A stretch of DNA of 64,000 nt from Kitasatospora herbaricolor (GTDB lineage: Bacteria > Actinomycetota > Actinomycetes > Streptomycetales > Streptomycetaceae), in NCBI RefSeq assembly GCF_030813695.1, contig NZ_JAUSVA010000002.1:1922001-1986000 (forward strand), in the 5' to 3' direction. A model generated the notes under the pieces. The model did not search any database. It was not told where the DNA came from and saw only the letters and a list, made by a program, of their open reading frames with translations. Within the stretch, counting starts at the first letter, position 1, and each line of letters starts with the position of its first letter. Shown here piece after piece: positions 56,523-64,000 of the stretch. The position numbers and the translations under genes were made by a program.

Positions 56523-57337
56523 ACCGGCGTCCGCTCCCCCGCGCCGTCCGGCGCGGGGGGCCGCGGACCCTTCCGACGGCCGCGCCGCTCCCGCAGCCGC
56601 GCGGCCGTCGCGTACCCGGCCGCCCCCACGGTCAGGCCGGCACCGGCCCCGAAGCAGAATTCGGCGATCAGCTGACGCTCGGTGCCGGCCAGTCGGTGCG
56701 CCACGCCGGCCACCGTCGCGGCCACGAGCAGGGCGACCCCGGACCGCCGGACAGCGGCGGGCGGCCGGACGACGGGGACGCCCGGCCCGGCCCGGCGGGC
56801 CTCGCGCACCGCGTAGCGGGTCAGCAGGCCGAGGGCGACGGCCGAGGAGCCGTACTGCAGCACGGTGTAGAGCGGGAGTCCGCCGACCACCCGGACGTTC
56901 AGGACCGGCAGCACGGCTCCGAACCGGCCGCCGTGGGTGAAGGCGTCCCAGCCGACGTGGGTGGCCGCGCCGAGGGCGGCCGAGGCCGCGAACCAGCCGG
57001 CCCGGGCCGGGTCAGGCCGGTCGGGACCGGGTGCGGTGACCGACTCGACGGCCCGGGCCCAGCGTTGCGGCAGCAGCCCGACCAGCGGCCCGCGCAGCAG
57101 CCCGTGCCATCCGGCCACCAGGACGGCGGCGAGCGCCACGTCCACCGTCGGCACCGCCCACCACCGGTGGGTCAGGTCGCCGTGGTGGTAGACCCCCGGC
57201 AGCAGCGAGTCCGCGAAGAACAGCACGTCGGGGGCCATCGACCCGGCCACCAGCGCGGAGGCGACCAGCGGGCCGCGGGCTCTGGCCCCGTCCATGAACG
57301 GCAGGACGGCGGCGACGTGGCTGAGCGTGAACGGCAT
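56498..57337 (-). CDS. DUF4184 membrane protein (279 aa)
   Basis: The start MPFTLSHVAAVLPF and the pattern SMAPDVLFF plus THRWWAVPTVDVALA match DUF4184 proteins, integral membrane proteins with about six helices and conserved His/Asp residues (H-x-G-D-L-T-H, then THVGWDAFTHGG). They may be metal-dependent membrane hydrolases related to YdjM/YfhO-like families, but no activity is known. The last 40 residues are basic and Pro-rich. The stop codon lies inside the end of the convergent dipeptidase gene, an overlap of 25 bases. Confidence 0.87.
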   Translation of the reverse strand: MPFTLSHVAAVLPFMDGARARGPLVASALVAGSMAPDVLFFADSLLPGVYHHGDLTHRWWAVPTVDVALAAVLVAGWHGLLRGPLVGLLPQRWARAVESVTAPGPDRPDPARAGWFAASAALGAATHVGWDAFTHGGRFGAVLPVLNVRVVGGLPLYTVLQYGSSAVALGLLTRYAVREARRAGPGVPVVRPPAAVRRSGVALLVAATVAGVAHRLAGTERQLIAEFCFGAGAGLTVGAAGYATAARLRERRGRRKGPRPPAPDGAGERTPVQARRASA

Positions 57338-57537
57338 GTCCCCATCCTGCCCGGTCCGCCCCGCCACCGCCGGGGAAACGGGCCCGCGCGGGCCGGTGGC
57401 CGGCGCCCGAGGGGCGCGGCGGACCGGCGGACGGGGCTGGTGCGGCGGACACCCGGGCCACCGGACGGGCGGTCAGGCGGCCGGCACTCGGACGGACCGG
57501 CCCACGGGGGCGGCCCCGGAACGGCCCGGTGGGCGCC

Positions 57538-58662
57538 TCAGGCCGCGTCGACCGCGCCGGCCGGACCGCCCACCCGGCCCGCGGCGGGCAGGCTGCCGGT
57601 CGGCAGGCTCCCCGCCGGCAGGCCCTCGGCGGCCGGCAGCCCGGCCTCCAGGTAGCGCAGCTCGCCGCGCCGGCGGGCGTCCAGGGCGGCGGCCAGCCGG
57701 CGGTGCCGGCCCGGGGTGAGCAGTCCGGCGGCCTCGTCCAGGGTGACGAAGCGCGAGCCGCGCAGCTCGTCGGCCGGCAGCCGCAGGCCGTGCCGGGCGG
57801 CGGCGTCCAGTCGGCCGCCGTCGTAGACCAGGCGCAGGCCGCCGCGACGCGGGCCGGTTCTGGGCTCCCAGTCGACGGCGAGCAGGCGCAGGTCGGTGGC
57901 GTCCAGGCGCAGGCCCAGCTCCTCGGCGGTCTCCCGCAGGGCGGCGTCGGTGGGGGCCTCGCCGCGTTCCACCACACCGCCGGGGAACTCCCAGGCGGGT
58001 TTGTACACGGGATCGACCAGCAGCACCCGGTCCTGCTCGTCGAAGAGCAGCACGGCGGCGGCGACGGTGTCCCCGGTGCTGTCGGTGCTCTGCACGATCG
58101 GACAGCGGGCCGCGCCGTCCTTGACCAGTTCGGCGAGGCGTTCGGCGGTCTGGCGCGGGGTCAGCGCGCCGGTGTCGAGCAGTTCGGCGTCGCGGCTGAG
58201 CCAGCGGCGGGCGGCGCGGTAGCGGGGCAGGTGCTCCAGGCCCCATTCCTTGACCCGGGCGCTGCGCTCGGGCTGGCCGGGGTAGGCGTCCCGGCCCTCG
58301 ATCCGGTCCCGCAGGATCGTTTCCGCAGGGTCGAGGACGAAGTGGTGCACCGCGAGCCCGCGGGCGGCCAGGCCGCCGAACATCTCGTCCCGGTACTCCT
58401 CCCGCAGCACGGTCATCGGGACGACGAGCGGGCCCGGCACCTCGCTGAGCAGCGCCGCGGCGTACTCCGGCACCAGCCGCCGCCAGGACGGCAGGTCCTG
58501 GAAGTCGGACAGTTCGGCGGCCCGCTCGGCGGGCAGCATCCGGGCCAGCCCGTACCCGACCAGTTCGGGGTCGAACAGCAGGCTTCCCGGGAGCAGTTCC
58601 ACCAGCTCGCGACAGGCGCTGGTCTTGCCCGCGCCGAACGTGCCATTGACCCAGACGATCAC
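57538..58662 (-). CDS. P-loop kinase-like domain fused to a Nudix hydrolase (374 aa)
   Basis: Residues 1-175 form an AAA_33/zeta-toxin-like P-loop kinase: VWVNGTFGAGKTSACRELVE (Walker A 7-14), LLFDPELVGYGLARML, and RDRIEGRDAYPGQPERSARV in the lid region. Residues 190-330 form a Nudix domain with VAAAVLLFDEQDRVLLVDPV and the box GGVVERGEAPTDAALRETAE followed by ELGL. The last 50 residues are Gly/Pro-rich. The kinase half may phosphorylate a small molecule or nucleotide and the Nudix half remove or recycle a phosphorylated metabolite. Such a pairing would suit antibiotic or nucleotide detoxification. The ATG at 58662 is the domain start. Confidence 0.88.
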   Translation of the reverse strand: MIVWVNGTFGAGKTSACRELVELLPGSLLFDPELVGYGLARMLPAERAAELSDFQDLPSWRRLVPEYAAALLSEVPGPLVVPMTVLREEYRDEMFGGLAARGLAVHHFVLDPAETILRDRIEGRDAYPGQPERSARVKEWGLEHLPRYRAARRWLSRDAELLDTGALTPRQTAERLAELVKDGAARCPIVQSTDSTGDTVAAAVLLFDEQDRVLLVDPVYKPAWEFPGGVVERGEAPTDAALRETAEELGLRLDATDLRLLAVDWEPRTGPRRGGLRLVYDGGRLDAAARHGLRLPADELRGSRFVTLDEAAGLLTPGRHRRLAAALDARRRGELRYLEAGLPAAEGLPAGSLPTGSLPAAGRVGGPAGAVDAA

Positions 58663-58898
58663 GACGTCCCCTGCCCTAGATCCGCCCGGCGGCGGTCGCC
58701 CCCGGGCGCGCGGCCCGGCGATCCGCGGCCCGCGCCAGTGAAGGTGGTACCCGCTGCGGAGCGGTCCCCATACCTCGCCCTCGCTCCGGCCGTCACTTAC
58801 CGGCCTCGGCCGTTGTCAGCGGCATGTGCCCCGGCCGAGGGCCCCTGCGGCGGCCCGGCGACGCCCCGCGCGGGCCGGTCGGGGCCGCCGGCACCGGG

Positions 58899-59840
58899 TC
58901 AGCGCGCGCCCGCCCGGAGCGCCGCCGCCGCCGCACCGACCAGCCCGGCCTCGCCGCCGAGCAGGGCCGGGCGGACCTCCAGCCCCTGGACGAAGGAGAG
59001 GGTCGCGTACGAGCCGAGCCACTTGCGGAGCGGGCCGAACAGCACCTCCCCGCTCTGCGCCACGCCGCCCCCGATCACCACGACCTCCAGTTCGACCAGG
59101 GCGGCGGTCGCCGCGATCCCGGCCGCGAGCGCCTGGGCGGCGCGGTCGAAGGCCGCCAGCGCGATCGGATCACCCTGGCCGGCGGCCTCGGCGACGGCCG
59201 TGGCGGAGGCGTCGCCGGCGGCCGGCCGCCAGCCCGCCGCGGCCGCCCGGGCGGCGATCGCGGTACCGCTGGCCAGGCCCTCCAGGCAGCCCCGGCCACC
59301 GCAGGGGCAGGGGGCGCCGTCCAGGTCGACGCTGATGTGCCCGATGTGTCCGGCGTTGCCGCTGAGCCCCGGGTGGAGCGCCCCGTCGAGCACCAGGCCG
59401 CCGCCGACCCCGGTGGAGACCACCATGCAGAGCGCGTTCCGGTGCCCGCGGGCCGCGCCCCGCCAGTGCTCGGCGGCGGTCATCGCGACGCCGTCGCCGG
59501 TCAGCACGACCGGCAGGCCCGGCACCAGGCCGCGAACCCGGGCGACCAGCGGGAAGTCCCGCCAGCCGGGAATGTTCACCGGGCTGACCAGCCCGTGGAG
59601 GCCGTCCACCGGCCCGGCACTGCCGAGTCCGACCCGCTCGACCCGGGCCCACTCGGGGGCTTCGGCCAGTTCGGCCAGCACCTCGGCGACGGCGGCGAAC
59701 ACCCTCTCGCCGGATGCCGCGGCCGGGGTCGGACGCCGGGTCTGCCGGGAGAGCCGGCCGTCCTCGGCGCCGACCAGCGCCCCCGCGATCTTCGTACCGC
59801 CGATGTCGACGGCTGCCACCAGGGTCTGCTCGCTGTTCAC
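58899..59840 (-). CDS. ROK family sugar kinase (313 aa)
   Basis: A ROK glucokinase/fructokinase-like enzyme: VAAVDIGGTKIAGALVGAED is the ATP phosphate-1 motif, VVLTGDGVAMTAAEHWRGAA contains the catalytic Asp, VVSTGVGGGLVLDG is the phosphate-2 motif and GHIGHISVDLDG, then PCPCGGRGCLEGLASG hold the zinc-binding His and Cys residues. No helix-turn-helix is attached, so it is a kinase and not a repressor. It should phosphorylate glucose or a related sugar. The GTG at 59840 starts NSEQTLVAAVD. The gap on its downstream side (58663-58898) holds nothing recognisable. Confidence 0.92.
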   Translation of the reverse strand: MNSEQTLVAAVDIGGTKIAGALVGAEDGRLSRQTRRPTPAAASGERVFAAVAEVLAELAEAPEWARVERVGLGSAGPVDGLHGLVSPVNIPGWRDFPLVARVRGLVPGLPVVLTGDGVAMTAAEHWRGAARGHRNALCMVVSTGVGGGLVLDGALHPGLSGNAGHIGHISVDLDGAPCPCGGRGCLEGLASGTAIAARAAAAGWRPAAGDASATAVAEAAGQGDPIALAAFDRAAQALAAGIAATAALVELEVVVIGGGVAQSGEVLFGPLRKWLGSYATLSFVQGLEVRPALLGGEAGLVGAAAAALRAGAR

Positions 59841-59890
59841 AGCGTCCGACCCTACTCCCGGGCCAGGGCCGGTCCGGCCGCACACCCCGA

Positions 59891-59919
59891 GGTGCCGCCG
59901 GCGCGTGGCCGGCGGCACC
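59891..59919 (-). terminator. Terminator of the NlpC/P60 gene
   Basis: A perfect 12-bp stem (59891-59902 and 59908-59919, loop GCGTG) lies 24 bases past the NlpC/P60 stop on the minus strand and 50 bases before the ROK kinase start. Confidence 0.8.
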
Positions 59920-59942
59920 CTGGTGGCGGTGTGTGCGGAGGG

Positions 59943-60965
59943 TCAGGGACGGCCCATGAAGTCCGGGTAGTAGCCGCTGCTGATGCCCGAGACCCGGATG
60001 TTCGTGCCGGGGCGGGCGGCCTCCACGTACTGGTTGCCGCCGAGGTAGATGGCGACGTGCTCGATGCCGCGGGCTGTGCCGTCCTCGGACCAGAACAGCA
60101 GGTCACCGCGGCGCAGCTCGCTCGCCCGGACCGGGGTGGTGGCCGCGTACTGGTCGTTGGCGACCCGCGGCAGATCGACCCCGGCACGCCGGAAGGCCTG
60201 CTGGACCAGGCCCGAGCAGTCGTAGCCGTCCGGGCCGTTGCCGGCCGTCCTGAACGGCTTGCCGAGCTGGTCGAGCGCGAAGGCGACCGCCGCCTCGAAG
60301 TCGCCGCTCTCGGCGGCCGCTGCCGAAACGGTGTCCGAGGAGGCCGGGGCGGCCTGGGCGGCGGCGCCGGTGCGCTGCTGGTAGACGTCCAGGTGACTGG
60401 TCCAGCGCCACTGGCCCTGACTGTTGCGGAACCAGTAGACCGAACCGTCCCAGCCCTGCGTGATCCCGCCGGCCGACGAGGCCTTCACCACCGAACCGGC
60501 GGCCGCACCACCCGTCCGCGCCTGGTAGACGTCCAGGTGGCTCGTCCAGCGCCACTGGCCCTGACTGTTGCGGAACCAGTAGACCGAACCGTCCCAGCCC
60601 TGCGTGATCCCGCCGGCCGACGAGGCCTTCACCGCCGAACCGGCGGCCGCACCACCCGTCCGCGCCTGGTAGACGTCCAGGTGGCTCGTCCAGCGCCAGT
60701 GACCCTGGGCGTCCTTGAACCAGTACTTCGAGCCGTCCCAGCCGGCGTGGGCCGGAGCGGGCTCGGCGGCGGCCGTGCCGACGCCGGTGCCGAGGCCGAT
60801 CACGCCCGCCCCTGCGGCGACGAGGGCGACCGCCCCGAGGCCCCGGCGGATCCGTCCGCTGCGGGCTATCCCACCGGACCGGGTCCGCTCGGCGGTGGCG
60901 GAGGTGAAGGCGGTGGTCGGCTCGCTCTGCGGGGCGCTCGGCGCGCCGGTGTCGACGGTGTTCAT
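59943..60965 (-). CDS. Secreted NlpC/P60 peptidoglycan hydrolase with three tandem repeats (340 aa)
   Basis: A long N-region signal peptide (GLGAVALVAAGAGVIGLGTG, cleavage near AHA) is followed by three 47-residue repeats, each GWDGS-x-YWF ... WRWTSHLDVYQ-x-RTG. The NlpC/P60 domain has the catalytic Cys in DGYDCSGLVQQAFRRA and the His in GIEHVAIYLGGNQYVEAA. It should cut peptide bonds in cell-wall stem peptides; the repeats probably bind the wall. Repeats 2 and 3 are almost identical in DNA (60383-60527 and 60527-60667), pointing to recent duplication. AAGGA lies just before the ATG. A small inverted repeat lies at 61181-61193 in the upstream gap. Confidence 0.92.
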   Translation of the reverse strand: MNTVDTGAPSAPQSEPTTAFTSATAERTRSGGIARSGRIRRGLGAVALVAAGAGVIGLGTGVGTAAAEPAPAHAGWDGSKYWFKDAQGHWRWTSHLDVYQARTGGAAAGSAVKASSAGGITQGWDGSVYWFRNSQGQWRWTSHLDVYQARTGGAAAGSVVKASSAGGITQGWDGSVYWFRNSQGQWRWTSHLDVYQQRTGAAAQAAPASSDTVSAAAAESGDFEAAVAFALDQLGKPFRTAGNGPDGYDCSGLVQQAFRRAGVDLPRVANDQYAATTPVRASELRRGDLLFWSEDGTARGIEHVAIYLGGNQYVEAARPGTNIRVSGISSGYYPDFMGRP

Positions 60966-61261
60966 TCCTTGCGTCTTCCTCTGCTGACGTGGGGCCCGGG
61001 CGGCTCGTGGCGGGTCGTCCGCCGCGAGCCGGAAGCCGCCTGGTCCGGACGTCACTCCGTCCGGTGGAGCCCGCCGGACGGGGAGTCCGGCGCGGGCGCG
61101 GCGACCCGGGTTTCAGTTCTGGGGGTCACGTTAAGCACGCCCTCGCTCACGCCGCGCAACGAGCGCCGCCAACGGGTGGTTCACCCTCGGTGACTGGGCG
61201 TCAGCAGAAGCGCCCCGTGCACCGGAGGGTCCGTCAGGCCGGCCGGCCGCCGGGCGGACCG

Positions 61262-62710
61262 TCAGGAGTGCCCGGCGCCGCCCGCCGTCGGCCCCTGGAG
61301 CAGCTGCTTCTTCAACACCTTGCCCATCGCGTTGCGGGGCAGTTCGTCCACGAGCACCACCCGCCGGGGCCGCTTGTGGACGGACAGCCGCTCGGCCACG
61401 AAGGCGGTGAGCTGTTCCCCCGTCACGGCGCCGTCGGGGATGACGTAGGCGACCACGGCCTGGCCGAGGTCCTCGTCCGGCGCACCGATCACGGCGGCGT
61501 CGGCGACGGCCGGGTGGTCCCGCAGGGCGGCCTCGACCTCGCCGGCGCCGATCCGGTACCCGCCGCTCTTGATCAGGTCCACCGAGGCCCGGCCGACGAT
61601 CCGGTGGAAGCCGTCCTCGCCGATCACGGCCACGTCCCCGGTGCGGAACCAGCCGTCGTCCGTCCAGGACTCGGCGTCGGCGTCCGGCCGGTTCAGGTAC
61701 CCGGCGAACAGGGTGGGCCCGGCCACCTGGAGCTCGCCGACGCTCTCGCCGTCCGGCGGTACGGGCGCGCCGTCCTCGCCGACCAGCCTGGTCCGGACGC
61801 CCCGCAGCGGCAGGCCGACGCTGCCGGGGCGGCGTTCGCCGTCCGCGCGGGTGCTGACCGTGATCAGCGACTCGGTCATGCCGTAGCGCTCGATCGGCGC
61901 CTGCCCGGTGAGCCCGGCGAGCCGCTCGAAGACCGGGACGGGCAGCGGGGCGCTCCCGGAGACCAGCAGGCGGGCCGCGCGCAGGCCGGCCGCCGCCGCG
62001 GGGTCGGCGGCGATCCGCGACCAGACGGTGGGGACGCCGAAGTACAGCGTTCCGCCGGCCCGCGCGTAGCCTTCCGGGGTGGGGCGGCCGGTGTGCACCA
62101 GGCGGCTGCCGGTCCGCAGGGCGCCGAGCACACCGAGGACCAGGCCGTGCACGTGGAACAGCGGCAGTCCGTGCACCAGGGTGTCCTCGGCCGTCCACTG
62201 CCAGGCCTCGGCGAGCGCGTCCAGGTCGGCGGCGACGGCGGCGCGGCGGATCACGGCACCCTTGGGCGCGCCGGTGGTGCCGGAGGTGTAGAGCACGAAG
62301 GCGGTGGCGTCCTCGCCCGGCTCGGGGTACGAGGTGGCCGAACGCAGCGTCAGCTCCACCGGGAGGGTGTCCAGCCCGGGCAGCGCGTCCAGGCCCTCCG
62401 GGGCCCGCTCTCCGGCGGGCAGCGCCAGCAGGGCGGCGCCGGAGTCCCGCAGGATGTGCGCGCGCTCCTTGGGCCCGGAGTCGGGAGGCAGCGGCACCAC
62501 CGGGACGCCGGCCAGCAGGCCGCCGACCACCGCGGCCACCGTCTCGGCCGTGGGCCGGGCGAGCACCGCGAGCGCGGGTGCGCCCGCCGCCCGGTCCGCG
62601 ACGGCGGTGGCGACGCCGAGCAGCCGCTCGCGCGAGAGCGCGACCCCGTCGATCCGCAGGGCGTCGGCGCTGTCGCCGTGCCCGTCCTGAAGCGCCGTCA
62701 ACAGACTCAT
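61262..62710 (-). CDS. matB: Acyl-CoA synthetase, MatB-like malonyl-CoA synthetase (482 aa)
   Basis: An AMP-forming acyl-CoA ligase. The P-loop is FVLYTSGTTGAPKGAVI; DALAEAWQWTAEDTLVHGLP, then LFHVHGLVLGVLG is highly characteristic of MatB, which activates malonate or methylmalonate; IERYGMTESLITVSTRADGE is the adenylate motif; WFRTGDVAVIGEDGFHRIVG is the A7-A8 hinge; NAMGKVLKKQLLQG carries the catalytic Lys. MatB supplies extender units for polyketide and fatty-acid synthesis. GGAGGGG lies 4 bases before the ATG. It is on the same strand as the ETF genes but separated by a strong terminator, so it has its own promoter. The specificity among malonates is inferred. Confidence 0.88.
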   Translation of the reverse strand: MSLLTALQDGHGDSADALRIDGVALSRERLLGVATAVADRAAGAPALAVLARPTAETVAAVVGGLLAGVPVVPLPPDSGPKERAHILRDSGAALLALPAGERAPEGLDALPGLDTLPVELTLRSATSYPEPGEDATAFVLYTSGTTGAPKGAVIRRAAVAADLDALAEAWQWTAEDTLVHGLPLFHVHGLVLGVLGALRTGSRLVHTGRPTPEGYARAGGTLYFGVPTVWSRIAADPAAAAGLRAARLLVSGSAPLPVPVFERLAGLTGQAPIERYGMTESLITVSTRADGERRPGSVGLPLRGVRTRLVGEDGAPVPPDGESVGELQVAGPTLFAGYLNRPDADAESWTDDGWFRTGDVAVIGEDGFHRIVGRASVDLIKSGGYRIGAGEVEAALRDHPAVADAAVIGAPDEDLGQAVVAYVIPDGAVTGEQLTAFVAERLSVHKRPRRVVLVDELPRNAMGKVLKKQLLQGPTAGGAGHS

Positions 62711-62759
62711 GAGCCCCTCCGCGTCGGTCCTTGGCGCCGACTCTACGGCCCGGGGTACG

Positions 62760-62802
62760 CCGGAGGGCGCGGCGGCCCTGTTCGGCCGTCCGCGCCCTCC
62801 GG
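62760..62802 (-). terminator. Terminator of the etf operon
   Basis: A perfect 13-bp stem (62760-62772 and 62790-62802) with a 17-base loop that can itself pair, just past the etfA stop. Confidence 0.8.
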
Positions 62803-62816
62803 GCGGATCGCTGCGC

Positions 62817-63779
62817 TCAGCCCTTGCGGCTCTTGACCTCGGCGGTGAGCTGCGGGAGGACGGTGAAGAGGTCACCGACCACGCCGTAGTCGACCAGCTC
62901 GAAGATCGGGGCCTCCGGGTCCTTGTTCACCGCGACGATGGTCTTCGAGGTCTGCATGCCCGCCCGGTGCTGGATCGCACCCGAGATGCCCGCCGCCACG
63001 TACAGCTGCGGGGACACCTGCTTGCCGGTCTGACCGACCTGGTTGGTGTGCGGGTACCAGCCCGCGTCCACCGCCGCCCGCGAGGCACCCACGGCCGCGC
63101 CCAGCGCGTCCGCCAGCTCCTCCACCACACCGAAGCCCTCCGCCGCACCCACACCGCGACCGCCCGACACCACGATCGCGGCCTCGGTCAGCTCCGGACG
63201 ACCCGAGGACACCCGCGGCGTACGCGAGGTCACCGTCGCCGCGTTACCGGTGAACGCCACCACCACGCTCTCCACCGCACCCGCCGCGGCGGCGGCCTCC
63301 GGCGACGTCGAGTTCGGCTTCACCGTGATCACCGGCGTACCGTGCGACACCCGCGACCTCACCTGGAACGACGCCGCGAACACCGACTGCGTCGCCACCG
63401 GACCACCCTCACCGGCCTCCAGGTCCACCGCGTCCGTGATGATCCCCGAACCCAGGCGCAGCGCCACCCGGGCGGCGACCTCCTTGCCCTCGCCGGAGGA
63501 GGTGACCAGCACGGCGGCGGCGTCGGCGGCCCCGGCGATCTGGGCCAGCGCGTCGACCTTGGGGACGACCAGCTGGTCGGTGAACTCCGGGCCGTCGGCG
63601 ACGTACACCTTGGCGGCACCGAACTCGGCGGCCTTCGCGGCGATCGCGCCGGCGCCGTCACCGGCGCCCAGCACCACCGCCGACGGCTCGCCGATCCGGC
63701 GGGCCAGGGTCAGCAGTTCGAGGGCCGGCTTGCGGACCACACCGTCGGCGTGGTCGACGAGGACGAGAATCTCACCCAT
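62817..63779 (-). CDS. etfA: Electron transfer flavoprotein alpha subunit (320 aa)
   Basis: The FAD-binding C-terminal domain is unmistakable: [60 protein letters not shown] and [20 protein letters not shown]. The N-terminal ETF domain begins [20 protein letters not shown]. With EtfB it shuttles electrons from acyl-CoA dehydrogenases to the respiratory chain through ETF-quinone oxidoreductase. AGGAG lies 10 bases before the ATG. It follows etfB by 44 bases on the same strand and is co-transcribed with it; a strong terminator comes right after. Confidence 0.97.
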   Translation of the reverse strand: MGEILVLVDHADGVVRKPALELLTLARRIGEPSAVVLGAGDGAGAIAAKAAEFGAAKVYVADGPEFTDQLVVPKVDALAQIAGAADAAAVLVTSSGEGKEVAARVALRLGSGIITDAVDLEAGEGGPVATQSVFAASFQVRSRVSHGTPVITVKPNSTSPEAAAAAGAVESVVVAFTGNAATVTSRTPRVSSGRPELTEAAIVVSGGRGVGAAEGFGVVEELADALGAAVGASRAAVDAGWYPHTNQVGQTGKQVSPQLYVAAGISGAIQHRAGMQTSKTIVAVNKDPEAPIFELVDYGVVGDLFTVLPQLTAEVKSRKG

Positions 63780-63823
63780 GGTTCGTCTACTCCTGAAAAG
63801 TCGTGAATGCGCGGGACCGCGGG

Positions 63824-64000
63824 TCAGATGAACTTCTGCTCGGCGAGGTAGGCGGCGAGCGCCTTGCCGCCCTCGCCCTCGTCCTTGACGACGGTGCCGG
63901 CGGTGCGCGCGGGGCGGGCCGTGACGGCCTCCACCGCGGTCCAGGCGCCGGCCAGGCCGACCTCCTCGGCGTCGATGCCCAGGTCGTCCAGGTCGAAGGA
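63824..64000 (-). CDS. etfB: Electron transfer flavoprotein beta subunit, C-terminal part (cut by window end)
   Basis: The last 58 residues are present: FDLDDLGIDAEEVGLAGAWT, then AVEAVTARPARTAGTVVKDE and ALAAYLAEQKFI before TGA. The A-R-x-x-G-x-x-V-x-D/E-x-G-x-G/A pattern and LAAYLAEQKFI end are the conserved EtfB C-terminus. The protein binds AMP and docks to the dehydrogenase. The upstream part lies outside the window. It is the first gene of the etfBA operon seen here. Confidence 0.93.
   Translation of the reverse strand, partial: SFDLDDLGIDAEEVGLAGAWTAVEAVTARPARTAGTVVKDEGEGGKALAAYLAEQKFI

Noticed and set aside
60966..61261. A c-di-AMP (ydaO-type) riboswitch before the NlpC/P60 gene
   Set aside because: Such riboswitches often precede cell-wall hydrolase genes in Streptomyces, but the characteristic core sequences (for example GGGTGAAT) are missing here.

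Overview
The window is very GC-rich DNA (well above 70 % by eye) with strong third-position GC bias, frequent GTG starts and gene families typical of actinomycetes: DUF397, a mycothiol-dependent maleylpyruvate-isomerase-type protein, a chitinase with a DasR-like promoter, LAxTG-anchored surface proteins, TetR/ROK/DeoR regulators and a MatB-type acyl-CoA synthetase. This fits a Streptomyces- or Kitasatospora-like chromosome. About 57 genes are called. There is no transposase, phage module, rRNA or CRISPR array. One tRNA-like gene is present.

Region by region. 1-3.5 kb: the start of a sulfur-type acyl-CoA dehydrogenase gene preceded by a short leader peptide, a leaderless conserved gene, an orphan DUF397 gene and a stand-alone DhaM-like gene. 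3.5-22 kb: a mixed region rich in cell-envelope and polysaccharide genes: a sugar-phosphate transferase, a polysaccharide deacetylase, an HpnB-like glycosyltransferase, three GT4-type glycosyltransferases and a GNAT protein. Interspersed are an Asp/Glu racemase, a hydrolase/flavodoxin pair facing a TetR gene, a DsbA-like lipoprotein, an NCS1 permease and a slipin. 22-30.5 kb: MscL with a zinc-ribbon tail, a Gln/Gly/Phe-rich low-complexity protein, a MOSC protein, a fusion of a right-handed beta-helix with a CbxX-type AAA+ ATPase, and regulators including a TetR gene with a clear repeated operator. 30.5-35 kb: a large sortase-anchored lectin/DUF11 protein and a Cds1-like cysteine desulfhydrase with an unusual leader.

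35-43 kb concerns alpha-glucan use: a GH13 alpha-glucosidase and a GH87-like alpha-1,3-glucanase, then a ROK repressor facing an MFS transporter. The GH87-like gene has lost its signal peptide and part of its first carbohydrate-binding module exactly where a truncated phosphotransferase gene begins on the other strand. This looks like a chromosomal breakpoint. 43-51 kb: small metabolic genes, the tRNA-like gene, a short remnant of a dehydrogenase gene, and an MFS exporter facing an ArsR-type regulator. 51-64 kb: a CBM2-FN3-FN3-GH18 chitinase, a geranylgeranyl-reductase-family flavoprotein, an M20 dipeptidase, a P-loop kinase/Nudix fusion, a ROK sugar kinase, a secreted NlpC/P60 hydrolase, a MatB-like synthetase and the electron-transfer flavoprotein genes etfA and etfB (etfB cut by the window end).

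Intergenic DNA holds several GC-rich tandem repeats (units of 22, 22, 38 and 45 bp) and many perfect hairpins that separate convergent genes. All functional names rest on motifs read by eye; no database search was possible.
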